NCBI RefSeq assembly: GCF_000819745.1
Contig: NZ_CDDA01000038.1
Location: 1 to 64,000, forward strand
From: Aeromonas bestiarum
GTDB taxonomy: Bacteria > Pseudomonadota > Gammaproteobacteria > Enterobacterales > Aeromonadaceae
Direction: 5' to 3'
Length of the DNA: 64,000 nt
Part shown: positions 1 through 9,329 of the stretch, piece by piece
Layout of the letters: each line of letters opens with the position of its first letter
Numbering within the stretch: the first letter of the stretch is position 1
Position numbers and translations under genes: made by a program
The notes under the pieces: model-generated
What the model was told of the DNA's origin: nothing
Databases searched by the model: none
Seen by the model: only the letters and a program-made list of their open reading frames with translations

Positions 1-14
1 TGGGACAGAGCCAT

Positions 15-45
15 AAAAAAACGCCCCGCAGTGCGGGGCGTTTTG
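15..45 (-). terminator. sodB terminator
   Basis: GC-rich hairpin (CGCCCCGC / GCGGGGCG) just past the sodB stop. Read on the minus strand it is followed by a T run, which fits a rho-independent terminator. Confidence 0.8.
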
Positions 46-59
46 GCAAGAAGCGGCTA

Positions 60-644
60 TCAGGCAGCCAGGTTCTTGGCCACGAATTCCCAGTTGACCA
101 GGGTCCAGAAGGTTTCCATGTACTTGGGACGCAGGTTGCGGAAATCGATGTAGTAGGCGTGCTCCCACAGGTCGACGGTCAGCAGCGGGGTAGTCCCGGC
201 TTCGGTCAGCGGGCAGCCGGCGTTGGAGGTGTTGACGATGGCCAGGGAGCCGTCGGCTTTCTTCACCAGCCAAGTCCAGCTGGAACCGAAGTTGCCGATG
301 GCAGACTTGGTGAATGCATCCTTGAACTCGGCAAAGGAGCCGAACGCCTTGTTGATGGCATCAGCCAGGGCGCCGGTCGGCTCGTTGCCGCCGTTCGGGG
401 AGAGGCAGTGCCAGTAGAAGGTGTGGTTCCAGATCTGGGCGGCGTTGTTGAAGATGCCGCCAGTGGAGGTCTTGATGATCTCTTCCAGGGACTTGCCTTC
501 AAACTCGGTACCCGGCACCAGGTTGTTCAGGTTGACCACATAGGTGTTGTGGTGCTTGCCGTGGTGGTATTCCAGAGTTTCCTGGGAGATGTGCGGTTCC
601 AGAGCATTGATTGCATAGGGCAGAGCGGGAAGTTCGAATGCCAT
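60..644 (-). CDS. sodB: Iron superoxide dismutase
   Basis: A 194-aa protein, the usual length for SodB. It turns superoxide into H2O2 and O2 in the cytoplasm. It starts MAFELPALPYA and carries the N-terminal YHHGKHHNTYV segment with a metal-ligand His, an Ala-Ala-Gln-Ile-Trp-Asn-His segment, and the C-terminal DLWEHAYYIDFRN block with the Asp and His ligands. The AAQ..NH and WEHAYY context is that of the Fe-type enzyme rather than MnSOD. It is monocistronic with its own terminator. Upstream (702-719) is an A/T-rich palindrome, CTTTTC-N6-GAAAAG, whose role is unknown. Identification is firm. Confidence 0.97.
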   Translation of the reverse strand: MAFELPALPYAINALEPHISQETLEYHHGKHHNTYVVNLNNLVPGTEFEGKSLEEIIKTSTGGIFNNAAQIWNHTFYWHCLSPNGGNEPTGALADAINKAFGSFAEFKDAFTKSAIGNFGSSWTWLVKKADGSLAIVNTSNAGCPLTEAGTTPLLTVDLWEHAYYIDFRNLRPKYMETFWTLVNWEFVAKNLAA

Positions 645-930
645 TTTCTACTCTCCATTGGCTGGCCGTGCGAAGGCGACGGTTGCAAGACATTGCGTAC
701 TCTTTTCTATTTTGAAAAGAATTGTTCTTGAAATGATGGGGCCAAACGGCCCAAAGCCCGTCGATTGTACCAGCATCAAAGATGGGCTAACAACTCTTGA
801 TTCTCGCCATGACTTGGATCAAGCTGCGGCGTATTGATTCATCACTTCTTGCATCCGGGACGGTTTGTCAGTTTGTGGTCTGCCCGGATTGCAGTAGAAT
901 GGCCGCCGAAATCGCTCTAGTGAGGCACCT

Positions 931-1275
931 ATGGAAACTATTGAAAAGATCAAACAGCAGCTGGCTGACAATCCCATCATCCTTTACATGAAGGGTTCCC
1001 CCAAGCTACCCAGCTGCGGTTTCTCTGCCCAGGCCTCCCAGGCTCTGATGTCCTGTGGCGAGCCGTTTGCTTACGTCGACATACTGCAAAACCCGGACAT
1101 CCGTGCCGAGTTGCCGAAGTTTGCCAACTGGCCCACCTTCCCGCAGCTGTGGGTCGAGGGTGAGCTGGTCGGTGGCTGCGATATCCTGATCGAGATGTTC
1201 CAGGCCGGCGAGCTGCAGACCCTGATCAAGGAAACGGCCGCCAAGCACAAGCAGGATGACACTGCCGCCGAATAA
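931..1275 (+). CDS. grxD: Monothiol glutaredoxin Grx4
   Basis: A 114-aa CGFS-type glutaredoxin, as long as E. coli GrxD. The active-site Cys lies in SCGFSAQASQAL, preceded by the MKGSPKLPSCG segment, and the WPTFPQLWVEGELVGGCDI block forms the glutathione/Fe-S site. The family carries and delivers [2Fe-2S] clusters, usually with BolA partners, in the cytoplasm. The start ATG follows a weak purine-rich stretch (gtgaggcacct). It is a single gene ending in a strong hairpin. Confidence 0.96.
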   Translation: METIEKIKQQLADNPIILYMKGSPKLPSCGFSAQASQALMSCGEPFAYVDILQNPDIRAELPKFANWPTFPQLWVEGELVGGCDILIEMFQAGELQTLIKETAAKHKQDDTAAE

Positions 1276-1294
1276 GGTCGTATCTGCATCATGC

Positions 1295-1326
1295 AAAAAG
1301 GGGAGCCAATGGCTCCCCTTTTTTTA
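1295..1326. terminator. Bidirectional terminator between grxD and the rRNA methyltransferase gene
   Basis: Stem AAGGGGAGCC / GGCTCCCCTT followed by a T run on the plus strand and preceded by an A run. It can serve both convergent genes. Confidence 0.85.
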
Positions 1327-1340
1327 TTCCACGACTGGCA

Positions 1341-2552
1341 TCAGGCGATGCGTTCGATCCGTGCCATGTAGAAGCCGTCAAAACCGGTCGCGGACGGGCT
1401 GACGGTGTGGTCATCCCGCAGACGATAGTTGTCGTTGGCAGCCAGGAACTTGTCCACCTGCTGGCGGTTTTCCTGGGGCAGGATGGAGCAGGTTGCATAG
1501 ACCAGCAGGCCGCCGACCTTCACCATCTGACTGTAGCGCTGCAGTATCTCTTCCTGCAGGGCGACCAGCACCGGCAGCCGCTCGGCGGTATCGCGCCACT
1601 TGGCATCCGGGTTGCGCTTGAGCACGCCCAGGCCCGAGCAGGGCACGTCCAGCAGCACGCGATCGGCGGTGCCTTTGAGGCGCTTGACAGTTTTGCTGCT
1701 CTCGATGACGCGGGTTTCCACGTTGTGGGCACCGGCGCGACGGACGCGCTGCTTGAGGTTTTCCAGCTTCCACTCTTCCACATCCATCGCCAGCAGACGG
1801 CCCTTGCCGTTCATCATGGCGGCGATGTGCAGCGTCTTGCCGCCGGCGCCGGCGCAGGCGTCTATGACGCGCATGCCAGGTGCCACTTCCAGCGCGGCAG
1901 CCACCAGCTGGGAGCCTGCATCCTGCTGCTCGAAGCAGCCATCGGCAAAGGCCTTGGTGCGGAACAGGGCGGCGTCCGAGGTGACCTGCAGGGCGGTATC
2001 CACGCCCTCAACGGGAATAGTGGTGACATGCTCTTTGGCCAGAATGGCCTGCAGCTCTTCACGGGTGCACTTGAGGGTGTTGACCCGCAGGTAACGCTTG
2101 GGCATCCAGGCCAGGGCGGCGCGCTCGGCAGGCCAGGCCTCGCCGAGCTGCTCGCTGCCCAGTTTTTCCAGCCAGCTGGGGCAACCGTCCATCAGCACGG
2201 GGTTCTTCTTCGCTTCGGTCAGGCGGCGACGGAATGCCTCCTCATTGAAACGATCCAGGGTCGGATGGTTGGGTTGAGCTATCTTGTGAAAAGCGTGCCA
2301 GCTGTGCAGCAGCGGCCAGACATTCTTCTCGGCCTGACGTACCTGAATGCCGGTCAGGGCGCAATAGAGGCTGAGGCGACGCAGCAGATCGCCAGTGACC
2401 AGAGCAATCCTTGCCTGTTCTTGCGGTTTGAGTTCGATGCCGGAGAAGTGACGGGCATAGGCGCGGTCCAGAGTGAGACCCTGGCCCAGCACATCGTCAA
2501 CAATGGCAACGATCAGGTCCCCGAAACGGGGCAACAGTGGGGATTTGAGCAT
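1341..2552 (-). CDS. RsmB/NOP-family RNA (cytosine-5) methyltransferase
   Basis: A SAM-dependent RNA m5C methyltransferase of about 400 aa. I took the start at MLKSPLLPRFGDL near 2552; longer in-frame starts up to 2591 exist. The SAM-binding motif is VIDACAGAGGKTLH. Both catalytic cysteines of the family are visible, in LLDVPCSGLGVLKRNPDAKW and YATCSILPQEN. The N-terminal region resembles the NusB-like helical part of RsmB proteins but is shorter, so this is a paralogue of classic RsmB (about 430 aa) and the target base is unknown. It is convergent with grxD. Confidence 0.88.
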   Translation of the reverse strand: MLKSPLLPRFGDLIVAIVDDVLGQGLTLDRAYARHFSGIELKPQEQARIALVTGDLLRRLSLYCALTGIQVRQAEKNVWPLLHSWHAFHKIAQPNHPTLDRFNEEAFRRRLTEAKKNPVLMDGCPSWLEKLGSEQLGEAWPAERAALAWMPKRYLRVNTLKCTREELQAILAKEHVTTIPVEGVDTALQVTSDAALFRTKAFADGCFEQQDAGSQLVAAALEVAPGMRVIDACAGAGGKTLHIAAMMNGKGRLLAMDVEEWKLENLKQRVRRAGAHNVETRVIESSKTVKRLKGTADRVLLDVPCSGLGVLKRNPDAKWRDTAERLPVLVALQEEILQRYSQMVKVGGLLVYATCSILPQENRQQVDKFLAANDNYRLRDDHTVSPSATGFDGFYMARIERIA

Positions 2553-2761
2553 GAGATTAACCTTGGTCAGATAAAGACGAACCGTCGTCATGGTGACGCA
2601 GCTCTAAAACTGATAAATCCGCGCAATGATAGGGGCTAGACAGGGTTGGTGCAACACTCCCCATTCGGGGAATATACAGACGATGGCGCTGGACTAATCA
2701 GACCAGCAGGAAAATGATGCCGGTTGCAGTTCAGGTGAGTGCATTTAAAAGGACTAAAAAG

Positions 2762-4738
2762 ATGCAGTTAATGAAATATTCTCCCTTGGCGCTGGTCGTG
2801 GCCAGCCTGATGAGCTCGGGTGGCCTCGCGGCCAAGGAGTGGAACACGGTGGCGGCGCGCGCCACGGCGGCGGACGGCTATGAAGTGCGGGCCAACCAGT
2901 TCCGGGTGGCCAAGGTGCCCCTCGATTACTTTGCCGGGCTGCAGGCCGGGGCGCGTCAGCTGACCCTGCCACTGCCGGACGGGGGTGAGGTGAGCTTCAC
3001 CCTGCAGGCCTATGACCTGCTGCCCGCCGATCTCGCCGCCAGGTATCCCGAGATCCTGACCTTCAAGGGCCATAACCCGGCGGCGCCGGTGGAGACGGGT
3101 CGCTTCGACCTGGGCCCGCAAGGTTTCCACGCCATGTTCACCCACCAGGGCAAGACGGTGTTCGTCGACCCGCTGCGCAATGCCGAAGGCTATGCCGTCT
3201 ATTACCAGCAGGATGCCTACAGCCGGCTGGAAGAGGAGGCCGACAAGGTGATCGGGGCCGATGCCAAAGCCCTGGCCCGCAAGGTGCAAGTGGATGGCAA
3301 CGAGCGCAAGCGCTACATCATCGCCATCTCGGCGGCCGGGGAGTACACCCAGTTCCACGGGGGCTCCAAGGTGCTGACCATGGGCGCCCTCGCCACCCTG
3401 CTCAACCGGGTCAACGAGGTGTACCAGCGTGACGTGGGGGCAGAGTTCCAGCTGGCCAGCGGCAATGACGCCATCATCTTTACCGATCCGGCGAGCGATC
3501 CGTTCAGCAATGACGACACGGATGTCGATGTCAACGGCGCGGTGCAGGCCAATGCGCAGACCTTGCCCAGCGGGGCGCTGGGACCATTCGACATAGGCCA
3601 TGTGGTCAACACGGGCGGTGGTGGTCTGGCCGGATTGGGTGTGCTCTGTACGGCCACCAAGTCGGACGGCATGACGGGTTCATCCACCCCGGTGGGGGAT
3701 GCCTTCTTTATCGACTACGTGGCCCACGAGATCGGTCACCAGTTCGGTGCCGACCACACCTTCAACGGCACCACTGGCAGTTGTGGCGGTGGCAACCGTG
3801 AGGCGGCACAGGCCTGGGAGCCGGGCAGCGGCACTTCCATCATGGCCTATGCCGGTATCTGTGGTGACGAGAACATCCAGCCCCACAGTGACCCCTATTT
3901 CCACAGCAAATCCATCGAGCAGATGCGGGCGCACATGGCAACCGTGCCGACCTGCGGCACCACGCTGCCCCTTGCCAACAATGCTCCCCAGGCGGCTGCC
4001 GGGGCCAGCCATATCATTCCCGCCAATACCCCGTTTGTGCTCAAGGGTGCCGGGGCTGATCTGGACACGGATCCCCTGACCTACACCTGGGAGCAGATTG
4101 ATCTGGGCAACCCGTCCAGCAGCGCCCTCGACATGATCGATGACGGCTCCCGTCCGTTGTTCCGCTTCGTGTCGCCGACCAGCTCGCCGGAGCGGATCCT
4201 GCCGAGCCTGCCATCCCTGCTCTCCGGCTCGCTGGCCAAGGGCGAGGCCTGGCCCACCACCAACCGGGATCTCAACTTCCGGCTCACGGCGCGTGACGGC
4301 AAGGGCGGCGTCGCCAGCGATGACATGAAGGTGCAGGTGGTCAACACCGGCAGCGCCTTCCGCCTGACCAGTCCCCTTGGCGTTATGGTGACGCCGGGCG
4401 CCAGCCAGGCGGTCGGCTGGGATGTGGCGGGCACCAGCGCGGCCCCGATCAACTGCAGCAAGGTAGACCTGTCCGTGACTCAGGATGAGGGAGCAAACTG
4501 GGCGACCCTGGCCACCGGCCAGCCCAACAGCGGCTCGGCCACCGTCACCCTGCCGGCCAAGCTCACCAGCAGCGTCAGGTTGAAAGTGGCCTGCAGCGAC
4601 AACATCTTCTTCGCCATCAGCCCGCTCAAGTTGCCTGTGGTGCAAAGTGGCGGCAACTCGGGCGGTGGTGGTGGCGGTACGCTCGGTTTCTGGACCCTGG
4701 CGCTGGCCCTGCTCGGCTGGCAACGGAGGCGGGCATGA
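2762..4738 (+). CDS. Secreted reprolysin-like zinc metalloprotease with GlyGly-CTERM tail
   Basis: About 658 aa from the ATG at 2762, chosen because it follows AAAAGGACTAAAAAG and directly opens a signal peptide (KYSPLALVVASLMSSGGLAA). A propeptide-like region comes first. The catalytic zinc site HEIGHQFGADH at about residue 321 fits the HExxHxxGxxH metzincin pattern of the M12B type. Two Ig/fibronectin-like segments follow from about residue 420. The C-terminus is a Gly-rich stretch, a hydrophobic helix (LGFWTLALALLGW) and a basic RRR end. This is the GlyGly-CTERM signal, which in Vibrio, Shewanella and Aeromonas is processed by rhombosortase during type II export. It overlaps the next gene by ATGA. 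The substrate is unknown. Confidence 0.88.
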   Translation: MQLMKYSPLALVVASLMSSGGLAAKEWNTVAARATAADGYEVRANQFRVAKVPLDYFAGLQAGARQLTLPLPDGGEVSFTLQAYDLLPADLAARYPEILTFKGHNPAAPVETGRFDLGPQGFHAMFTHQGKTVFVDPLRNAEGYAVYYQQDAYSRLEEEADKVIGADAKALARKVQVDGNERKRYIIAISAAGEYTQFHGGSKVLTMGALATLLNRVNEVYQRDVGAEFQLASGNDAIIFTDPASDPFSNDDTDVDVNGAVQANAQTLPSGALGPFDIGHVVNTGGGGLAGLGVLCTATKSDGMTGSSTPVGDAFFIDYVAHEIGHQFGADHTFNGTTGSCGGGNREAAQAWEPGSGTSIMAYAGICGDENIQPHSDPYFHSKSIEQMRAHMATVPTCGTTLPLANNAPQAAAGASHIIPANTPFVLKGAGADLDTDPLTYTWEQIDLGNPSSSALDMIDDGSRPLFRFVSPTSSPERILPSLPSLLSGSLAKGEAWPTTNRDLNFRLTARDGKGGVASDDMKVQVVNTGSAFRLTSPLGVMVTPGASQAVGWDVAGTSAAPINCSKVDLSVTQDEGANWATLATGQPNSGSATVTLPAKLTSSVRLKVACSDNIFFAISPLKLPVVQSGGNSGGGGGGTLGFWTLALALLGWQRRRA

Positions 4739-5058
4739 GAGTCACCGGCTTGCTGCTGCTCACGCTGCTCGGGGGCTGTCAGGCGGATGCCGACACCCTG
4801 GAGCAGGCGGTCAGCGCCAGCCTTGCCAGGCAGGATTACCGGCTGATAGTGCGAGCCGGGCGTGGCGAAGTGGTGCCCGGCATTGCGACCGGTGAGCAGG
4901 AAGCGGCCAAGGCGCGCTGTGGCGTGCGCTATCTGGAGGGCTTGGGGGATGTCATCAAGCCCGATCAGAAAGAGGCTCAGGCCAGGCTGAGGGCCTATGC
5001 GGCCGAATATAACCAGCGCATGCTGGCCCATTGTCCACCGGCCGCCGGCAAGCAATAA
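4735..5058 (+). CDS. Small lipoprotein coupled to the metalloprotease
   Basis: A 107-aa protein starting within the stop codon of the metalloprotease gene (ATGA overlap), so the two are probably translationally coupled. The N-terminus is a lipoprotein signal ([15 protein letters not shown]) with the lipobox Leu-Gly-Gly-Cys, predicting a lipidated protein on the periplasmic face. The mature part is helical and charged and has Cys residues near its middle and end. I recognise no domain. Pairing suggests a role with the protease, but this is inference. Confidence 0.72.
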   Translation: MRVTGLLLLTLLGGCQADADTLEQAVSASLARQDYRLIVRAGRGEVVPGIATGEQEAAKARCGVRYLEGLGDVIKPDQKEAQARLRAYAAEYNQRMLAHCPPAAGKQ

Positions 5059-5081
5059 GCCCGCAGCCGGGTGTGGGCAGA

Positions 5082-5115
5082 AAAGGGGAGGCGCAAGCCC
5101 CCCTTTCTTTTTTTG
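5082..5115 (+). terminator. Terminator after the protease/lipoprotein pair
   Basis: Hairpin AAAGGGG ... CCCCTTT followed by a long T-rich run (CTTTTTTT), between the lipoprotein gene and pdxH. Confidence 0.75.
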
Positions 5116-5218
5116 GGCGCTGGCATTTGGCCGCCCTGAGGCTTGTACCCATGGCGTGCTCGTCGCACAATGCCAGCACGCATGGCCGCATCGGCGGCAA
5201 GAGAGAAGGAAAATCAAG

Positions 5219-5857
5219 ATGATGGATGTGGCTGATCTGCGCCGTGAATACACCCGGGGCGGATTGCACCGGGCCGATCTGCCGGCCGACCCCCTGGCAC
5301 TGTTCGAGAAGTGGCTGGCCCAGGCCTGCGAGGCCAAGTTGACCGACCCCACCGCCATGGTGGTGGCGACCGTGGATGCCGAGGGGCAACCCTGGCAGCG
5401 CACCGTGCTGCTCAAGCACTACGATGCAGAGGGCATGGTGTTCTACACCAACATGGGCAGCCGCAAGGCGCGCCAGCTGGAGGGCAACCCCCGCATCAGC
5501 CTGCTCTTCCCTTGGCATACCCTGGACCGCCAGGTGCACGTGACCGGCCGGGTGGAGAAGATGAGCACCTTCGAGGTGATGAAGTATTTCCACAGCCGCC
5601 CCAAGGACAGCCAGATAGCCGCCTGGGTTTCCCAGCAGTCGACCCGCATCTCGGCCCGCGGCGTGCTGGAGGCCAAATTCCTCGAACTCAAACAGAAATT
5701 CGCCAAGGGCGAGGTGCCCTTGCCGAGTTTCTGGGGCGGCTTCCGAGTGGTCATCGACACGGTCGAATTCTGGCAGGGTGGCGAGCACCGGCTGCACGAC
5801 CGCTTCTACTACAGCCGGGAAGGGGAAGGCTGGCACATAGAGCGGCTGGCCCCCTGA
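5219..5857 (+). CDS. pdxH: Pyridoxamine/pyridoxine 5'-phosphate oxidase
   Basis: A 212-aa FMN enzyme that oxidises PNP or PMP to pyridoxal 5'-phosphate, the last step of vitamin B6 synthesis and salvage. The start is the first of two adjacent ATGs after AGAGAAGGAAAATCAAG; the open frame extends upstream but that part is not conserved. Recognised blocks are the N-terminal [34 protein letters not shown] (FMN/substrate region), WVSQQS, and the C-terminal FWGGFRV and HDRFYYSR. E. coli PdxH is 218 aa. Followed at 44 bp by the GST gene. Confidence 0.96.
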   Translation: MMDVADLRREYTRGGLHRADLPADPLALFEKWLAQACEAKLTDPTAMVVATVDAEGQPWQRTVLLKHYDAEGMVFYTNMGSRKARQLEGNPRISLLFPWHTLDRQVHVTGRVEKMSTFEVMKYFHSRPKDSQIAAWVSQQSTRISARGVLEAKFLELKQKFAKGEVPLPSFWGGFRVVIDTVEFWQGGEHRLHDRFYYSREGEGWHIERLAP

Positions 5858-5901
5858 TCCCCCGCTTATCCTCTGCAACCCTGTGCTGACAAGGAGTCTG
5901 T

Positions 5902-6516
5902 ATGCGTCTGTATGGCGATCTGAGATCCGGCAACTGCTACAAGGGGTGGCTGCTGGCTCGCTGGCTGGCATTGCCTCTCGACTGGGTCTCTGTGGATATC
6001 CAGGCCGGTGACACCCAAACCCCGGCCTTTCTGGCCATGAATCCCAATGGCAAGATCCCGGTGCTGGAGCTGGCCCCCGGCCATACCCTCGCGGAATCCA
6101 ACGCCATCCTCTTCTATCTGGCGCAGGGCTCGGCGCTCTGGCCGGCGGAGCCGCGTCAGCAGGCCGAGGTGCTCAAGTGGCTGTTCTTCGAGCAGTACAG
6201 CCATGAGCCCTACATAGCGGTGGCGCGCTTTATCGTTCACTATCTGGGCCGCCCCGAGTCCCAGGAGGCGCGACTCGACGGCCTCAAGGCCGGTGGCGAG
6301 CGGGCGCTGGCGGTGATGGAGCAGCAGCTCAAGCGCACCCCCTACCTGTGCGGCGAGGCACCGACCATCGCCGATATCGCCCTCTATGCCTACACCCATG
6401 TGGCGGAGGAGGGGATCTTCTCGCTGCAGGGCTGGCCCGCCATCCAGGCCTGGATCGCCCGCATAGAAGCCCATCCTCGCCACCTGAGCCTGCCTGCGGC
6501 CTGTCAGGCCGGCTGA
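5902..6516 (+). CDS. Glutathione S-transferase family protein
   Basis: A 204-aa soluble protein with an N-terminal thioredoxin-like domain (residues 1-80, including NPNGKIPVLEL and the LAESNAILFYLA glutathione-contact block) and an all-helical C-terminal domain carrying the conserved TIADIALYAY motif. It matches small bacterial GSTs; the substrate cannot be told. AAGGAG precedes the ATG. Its stop TGA overlaps the ATG of the next gene (TGATG), which suggests co-translation. Confidence 0.9.
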   Translation: MRLYGDLRSGNCYKGWLLARWLALPLDWVSVDIQAGDTQTPAFLAMNPNGKIPVLELAPGHTLAESNAILFYLAQGSALWPAEPRQQAEVLKWLFFEQYSHEPYIAVARFIVHYLGRPESQEARLDGLKAGGERALAVMEQQLKRTPYLCGEAPTIADIALYAYTHVAEEGIFSLQGWPAIQAWIARIEAHPRHLSLPAACQAG

Positions 6517-8159
6517 TGGAGCTGCTGATCGAACGGGCGCTGTGGCAACCCCATTGGGCCCAAGTGCTGCAGGCCTGGCAGCGGCAGGGCCATCGCTGGC
6601 AACTGTTGCTCAGCAAGGAGGCAGAGTCCCATCTGGCAGAGGAGGAGGATCTCTGGTCCACCTGCCGACCCGACGGTCTCCTCTCGGCGACGTCGCTGCT
6701 GGCCGCCTGGCTCGACGGCGATCTGATCGCGGATGTTCAGGCGGACCCCAGCCGCCAGATCCTCATCAGCGCCTCTGCCTCCCTGCTGACCCTGGCCAAG
6801 GAGAGCGGTCTGCTCACCCTGGGTCCGCTCGGGGCCGATCTGGTGCTGACCGCGGACGACGACATGGGCGCCGTGCTCAACCGCCTGCTCGCCCGCCGTT
6901 TGACCGTGCCCCTGCTGCGCGAGCCCGCTGCTGCGTCCTCCTCGTCTGCGCTGTCTGCGTTGGTGTTGCGGCCGCTGCTGGCCGACGACGAGGCCGCAGT
7001 GGTGCGCTACTGCGGCGACGAGGCGCTCTCCCGCTATACCCTCAACATTCCCCACCCCTACCCGCCGGAGGGGGCCCGTGACTGGCTCGTCAGCAGCTGG
7101 CGCAAGGCGGCACTGGGGCTGGGCTGGAGCTGGGCCATGACGCTGCCACAGGGAGATGAGGTGGCCCCGCTGGTCGGGGTGATCTCGCTGCACTGGAACG
7201 GCGAGCTGGCCTGGTGGGTCGGCGTCCCCTGGCAGAACCAGGGGCTGGCCACCCGGGCGGCGCAGCGGGTCAAGTCCTTTGCATTCGACACCTTGCAGCT
7301 GCCGGCGCTGACCGCGCGCCACATGCCGGGCAACCTCGCCTCCGGCCGGGTGATGGCCAAGCTCGGCATGCACTATCGCGGGCTGCGCGGCCGAACCGCC
7401 CAGCAGCCGTGCGAGGTGAGTTATTGGCGACTGGACAGGGCCATCAGCCTGCCCGAGCCAGTGAATCGGCAATTGGCGCCCTGGCTGGCGGACGAGCGGG
7501 TGGCCGTGGCTATCCTGCAGGGTGCCGATGCACAGACAGGGTTGGACCATGGCCGCCCGTGGCAGCTCACCCTGTTTCTGGATGAGCTGGGCTATGACCC
7601 CGACTCGCCGGGGGTCGCCTCTGATGATGGGGCCTGGTTCGATGTCATCTGCTATCCGCTCAGTGAGCTGGATCTGGCCGAACCCGAGCGGCTGCCTTTG
7701 CTGGGTGGTGTGCTGCTCAAGGACAGGGATGAGCAGGGGCTTGCCTGCCTGCTGCAACTGGCCAGCCTGCGGCGCCAGGGGCCCGTCCTGCTCACCCGCG
7801 CGCAGCGACAGCAGCGGCTCGGCTGGATTGGCAGGATGGCGCGACGCACCGGCCTGCCCGCGACCGGGGCCAGTGCCGGGGACGCGGTGGCAGGGCGCTA
7901 TCGCCAGCTCTGGCTGCTGGTGGAGCTGCCTGCCCTCATCGATGAGCTGGCCGGGCATTGGCATCAGGGGCCCGAGCTGGCGTTGGCACGGCTTGAGCGA
8001 GAGGATGCCGAGCTGTTTGCGGCCTACCGCGAGGCCATTGACACCCTGACGCCGGCGGCCTTGCTGGGGTTGCTGCGGCAACTTGCGGCTCGTTTTCCTG
8101 AGCCCACCCTCCCATTTCTGGACAAAGGTGCTCAGGCTGACCGGCACTTTGTGGAATAA
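6516..8159 (+). CDS. Large protein with central GNAT acetyltransferase domain
   Basis: A 547-aa protein whose ATG overlaps the GST stop. Residues 1-140 form an unrecognised N-terminal domain. Residues about 148-310 are a RimJ/RimL-type GNAT domain (LRPLLADDEAAVVRYC at the start, then WWVGVPWQNQGLATRAAQ for acetyl-CoA and NLASGRVMAKLGMHYRG near the end). Residues about 315-547 are another module with acidic patches (LTLFLDELGYDPD, DDGAWFDVICYPLSELD) reminiscent of nucleotidyltransferase-type proteins, but I see no clean catalytic motif. Function is unknown. Codon use matches the core genome. Confidence 0.75.
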   Translation: MELLIERALWQPHWAQVLQAWQRQGHRWQLLLSKEAESHLAEEEDLWSTCRPDGLLSATSLLAAWLDGDLIADVQADPSRQILISASASLLTLAKESGLLTLGPLGADLVLTADDDMGAVLNRLLARRLTVPLLREPAAASSSSALSALVLRPLLADDEAAVVRYCGDEALSRYTLNIPHPYPPEGARDWLVSSWRKAALGLGWSWAMTLPQGDEVAPLVGVISLHWNGELAWWVGVPWQNQGLATRAAQRVKSFAFDTLQLPALTARHMPGNLASGRVMAKLGMHYRGLRGRTAQQPCEVSYWRLDRAISLPEPVNRQLAPWLADERVAVAILQGADAQTGLDHGRPWQLTLFLDELGYDPDSPGVASDDGAWFDVICYPLSELDLAEPERLPLLGGVLLKDRDEQGLACLLQLASLRRQGPVLLTRAQRQQRLGWIGRMARRTGLPATGASAGDAVAGRYRQLWLLVELPALIDELAGHWHQGPELALARLEREDAELFAAYREAIDTLTPAALLGLLRQLAARFPEPTLPFLDKGAQADRHFVE

Positions 8160-8191
8160 TGCCCTCTCTGCTGTACGAGGAGTAACGCTGT

Positions 8192-8701
8192 ATGCTGAGA
8201 ACCGAGCGCCCCGGCGACATGTTGCCGGTCTATGAACTGGTGAGCGCCGCCTTTGGCCGTTCCGATGAGGCCGAACTGGTCAACCGCCTGCGCGAGTGTG
8301 GCGCCGCCGTGGTGACCATGGTCGAAGAGGAAGAGTACGAGTTCATGGGGCACCTGATGCTGAGCCCGATCACCATTAACGGCCTGGAAGGGCCCTGGCT
8401 CGGCTTGGCGCCGGTGGCCGTGCATCCGGATTGGCAGGGGCAGGGCATAGGCTCGGATCTGGTGCGTGAAGGGCTGGATACGGCGCTGGAGATGGACTGG
8501 AAGGCGGTGGTGGTGCTCGGCGACCCGACCTATTACGGTCGCTTCGGTTTTCGTCCCGCCAGCGAGTTCGGCCTGCACTGCATCTACGAGGTGCCCGCCG
8601 ACTGTTTTCTGGCGATGGAGCTGCAGGAAGGGGGGCTGGCCGGCATGGCTGGTGAGGTACTCTACCACCCTCTGTTTGACGAGATCCCCGAAGAACAATG
8701 A
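8192..8701 (+). CDS. GNAT-family N-acetyltransferase, YhbS-like
   Basis: A 169-aa single-domain acetyltransferase. The acetyl-CoA loop is LAPVAVHPDWQGQGIGSDLV and the C-terminal block is GDPTYYGRFGFRPASEFGL, both typical of the COG3153/YhbS group. The start follows GAGGAGTAACGCTGT. It lies 32 bp after the multidomain GNAT gene and before a terminator, so it is probably the last gene of the pdxH/GST/GNAT run. The substrate is unknown. Confidence 0.88.
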   Translation: MLRTERPGDMLPVYELVSAAFGRSDEAELVNRLRECGAAVVTMVEEEEYEFMGHLMLSPITINGLEGPWLGLAPVAVHPDWQGQGIGSDLVREGLDTALEMDWKAVVVLGDPTYYGRFGFRPASEFGLHCIYEVPADCFLAMELQEGGLAGMAGEVLYHPLFDEIPEEQ

Positions 8702-8703
8702 GC

Positions 8704-8738
8704 AACAAAACGGCAGCCTTGAGGCTGCCGTTTTGTTA
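8704..8738 (+). terminator. Terminator after the GNAT gene
   Basis: Perfect hairpin AACGGCAGCC / GGCTGCCGTT flanked by A and T runs, immediately downstream of the stop. Confidence 0.85.
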
Positions 8739-9329
8739 TCTGAATGAGCAGCAAGTGCTCTGCCTTCCCCCTCGAATAGCCGATGAGTCGCTGCTCTCCC
8801 TCGCTCCATCATCCTGGGCAGTACCCGCGACCATGCAATTGAGTAAACACATCTTGGCCCTGTGTCGGGATATACGGAGCAAGTCGCCATATCCCTGAAT
8901 ATGACGGTGCTGACCCGCTGTCTGATTGCACGTCGTTGCATTTTTCCGGACGTGTTTCGTTGCAATATCTTGTTACAATTTTGCTCTCGGCAAGATCTGT
9001 TTTTGTCTAACGGGTAACACTTTCTGGTTTGACCTCATTATTGATGTTTGACTCAAATGAGGATGTAAAGGTAGGTTGTGAAATATATAAACAAGGAGGC
9101 CCGGCGCGATTGCCATGGTCTTGATTATCTATATCTTCCCTTGTCTTATATATATTGGTAGCGTTGCTGTCATATGCGTATCAATCATTCTGATGCGGTA
9201 ACCTATTTTATTTTCTCACCGGAAAACAACAACCATATGCTCGGTCATGATGATATGGCCTGCCCGGCTATTGTCTGAAAATATCGATCAATCTGGAAAA
9301 ACCATTGAGCACTGATAGGGATATATTAT
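8739..9329. other. AT-rich non-coding leader of the 955-aa protein gene
   Basis: About 590 bases with no convincing gene on either strand. The right half is clearly richer in A/T than flanking core DNA and contains several TATAAT-like stretches (tatataaaca, cttatatatatt). It presumably holds the promoter of the downstream gene. No operator repeat stood out. Confidence 0.5.

Noticed and set aside
702..719. Fur or other regulator site upstream of sodB
   Set aside because: CTTTTC-N6-GAAAAG is symmetrical but does not match the Fur box well enough to claim.
1407..2639. 410-codon open frame on the plus strand
   Set aside because: Opposite the rRNA methyltransferase gene, whose motifs are clear.
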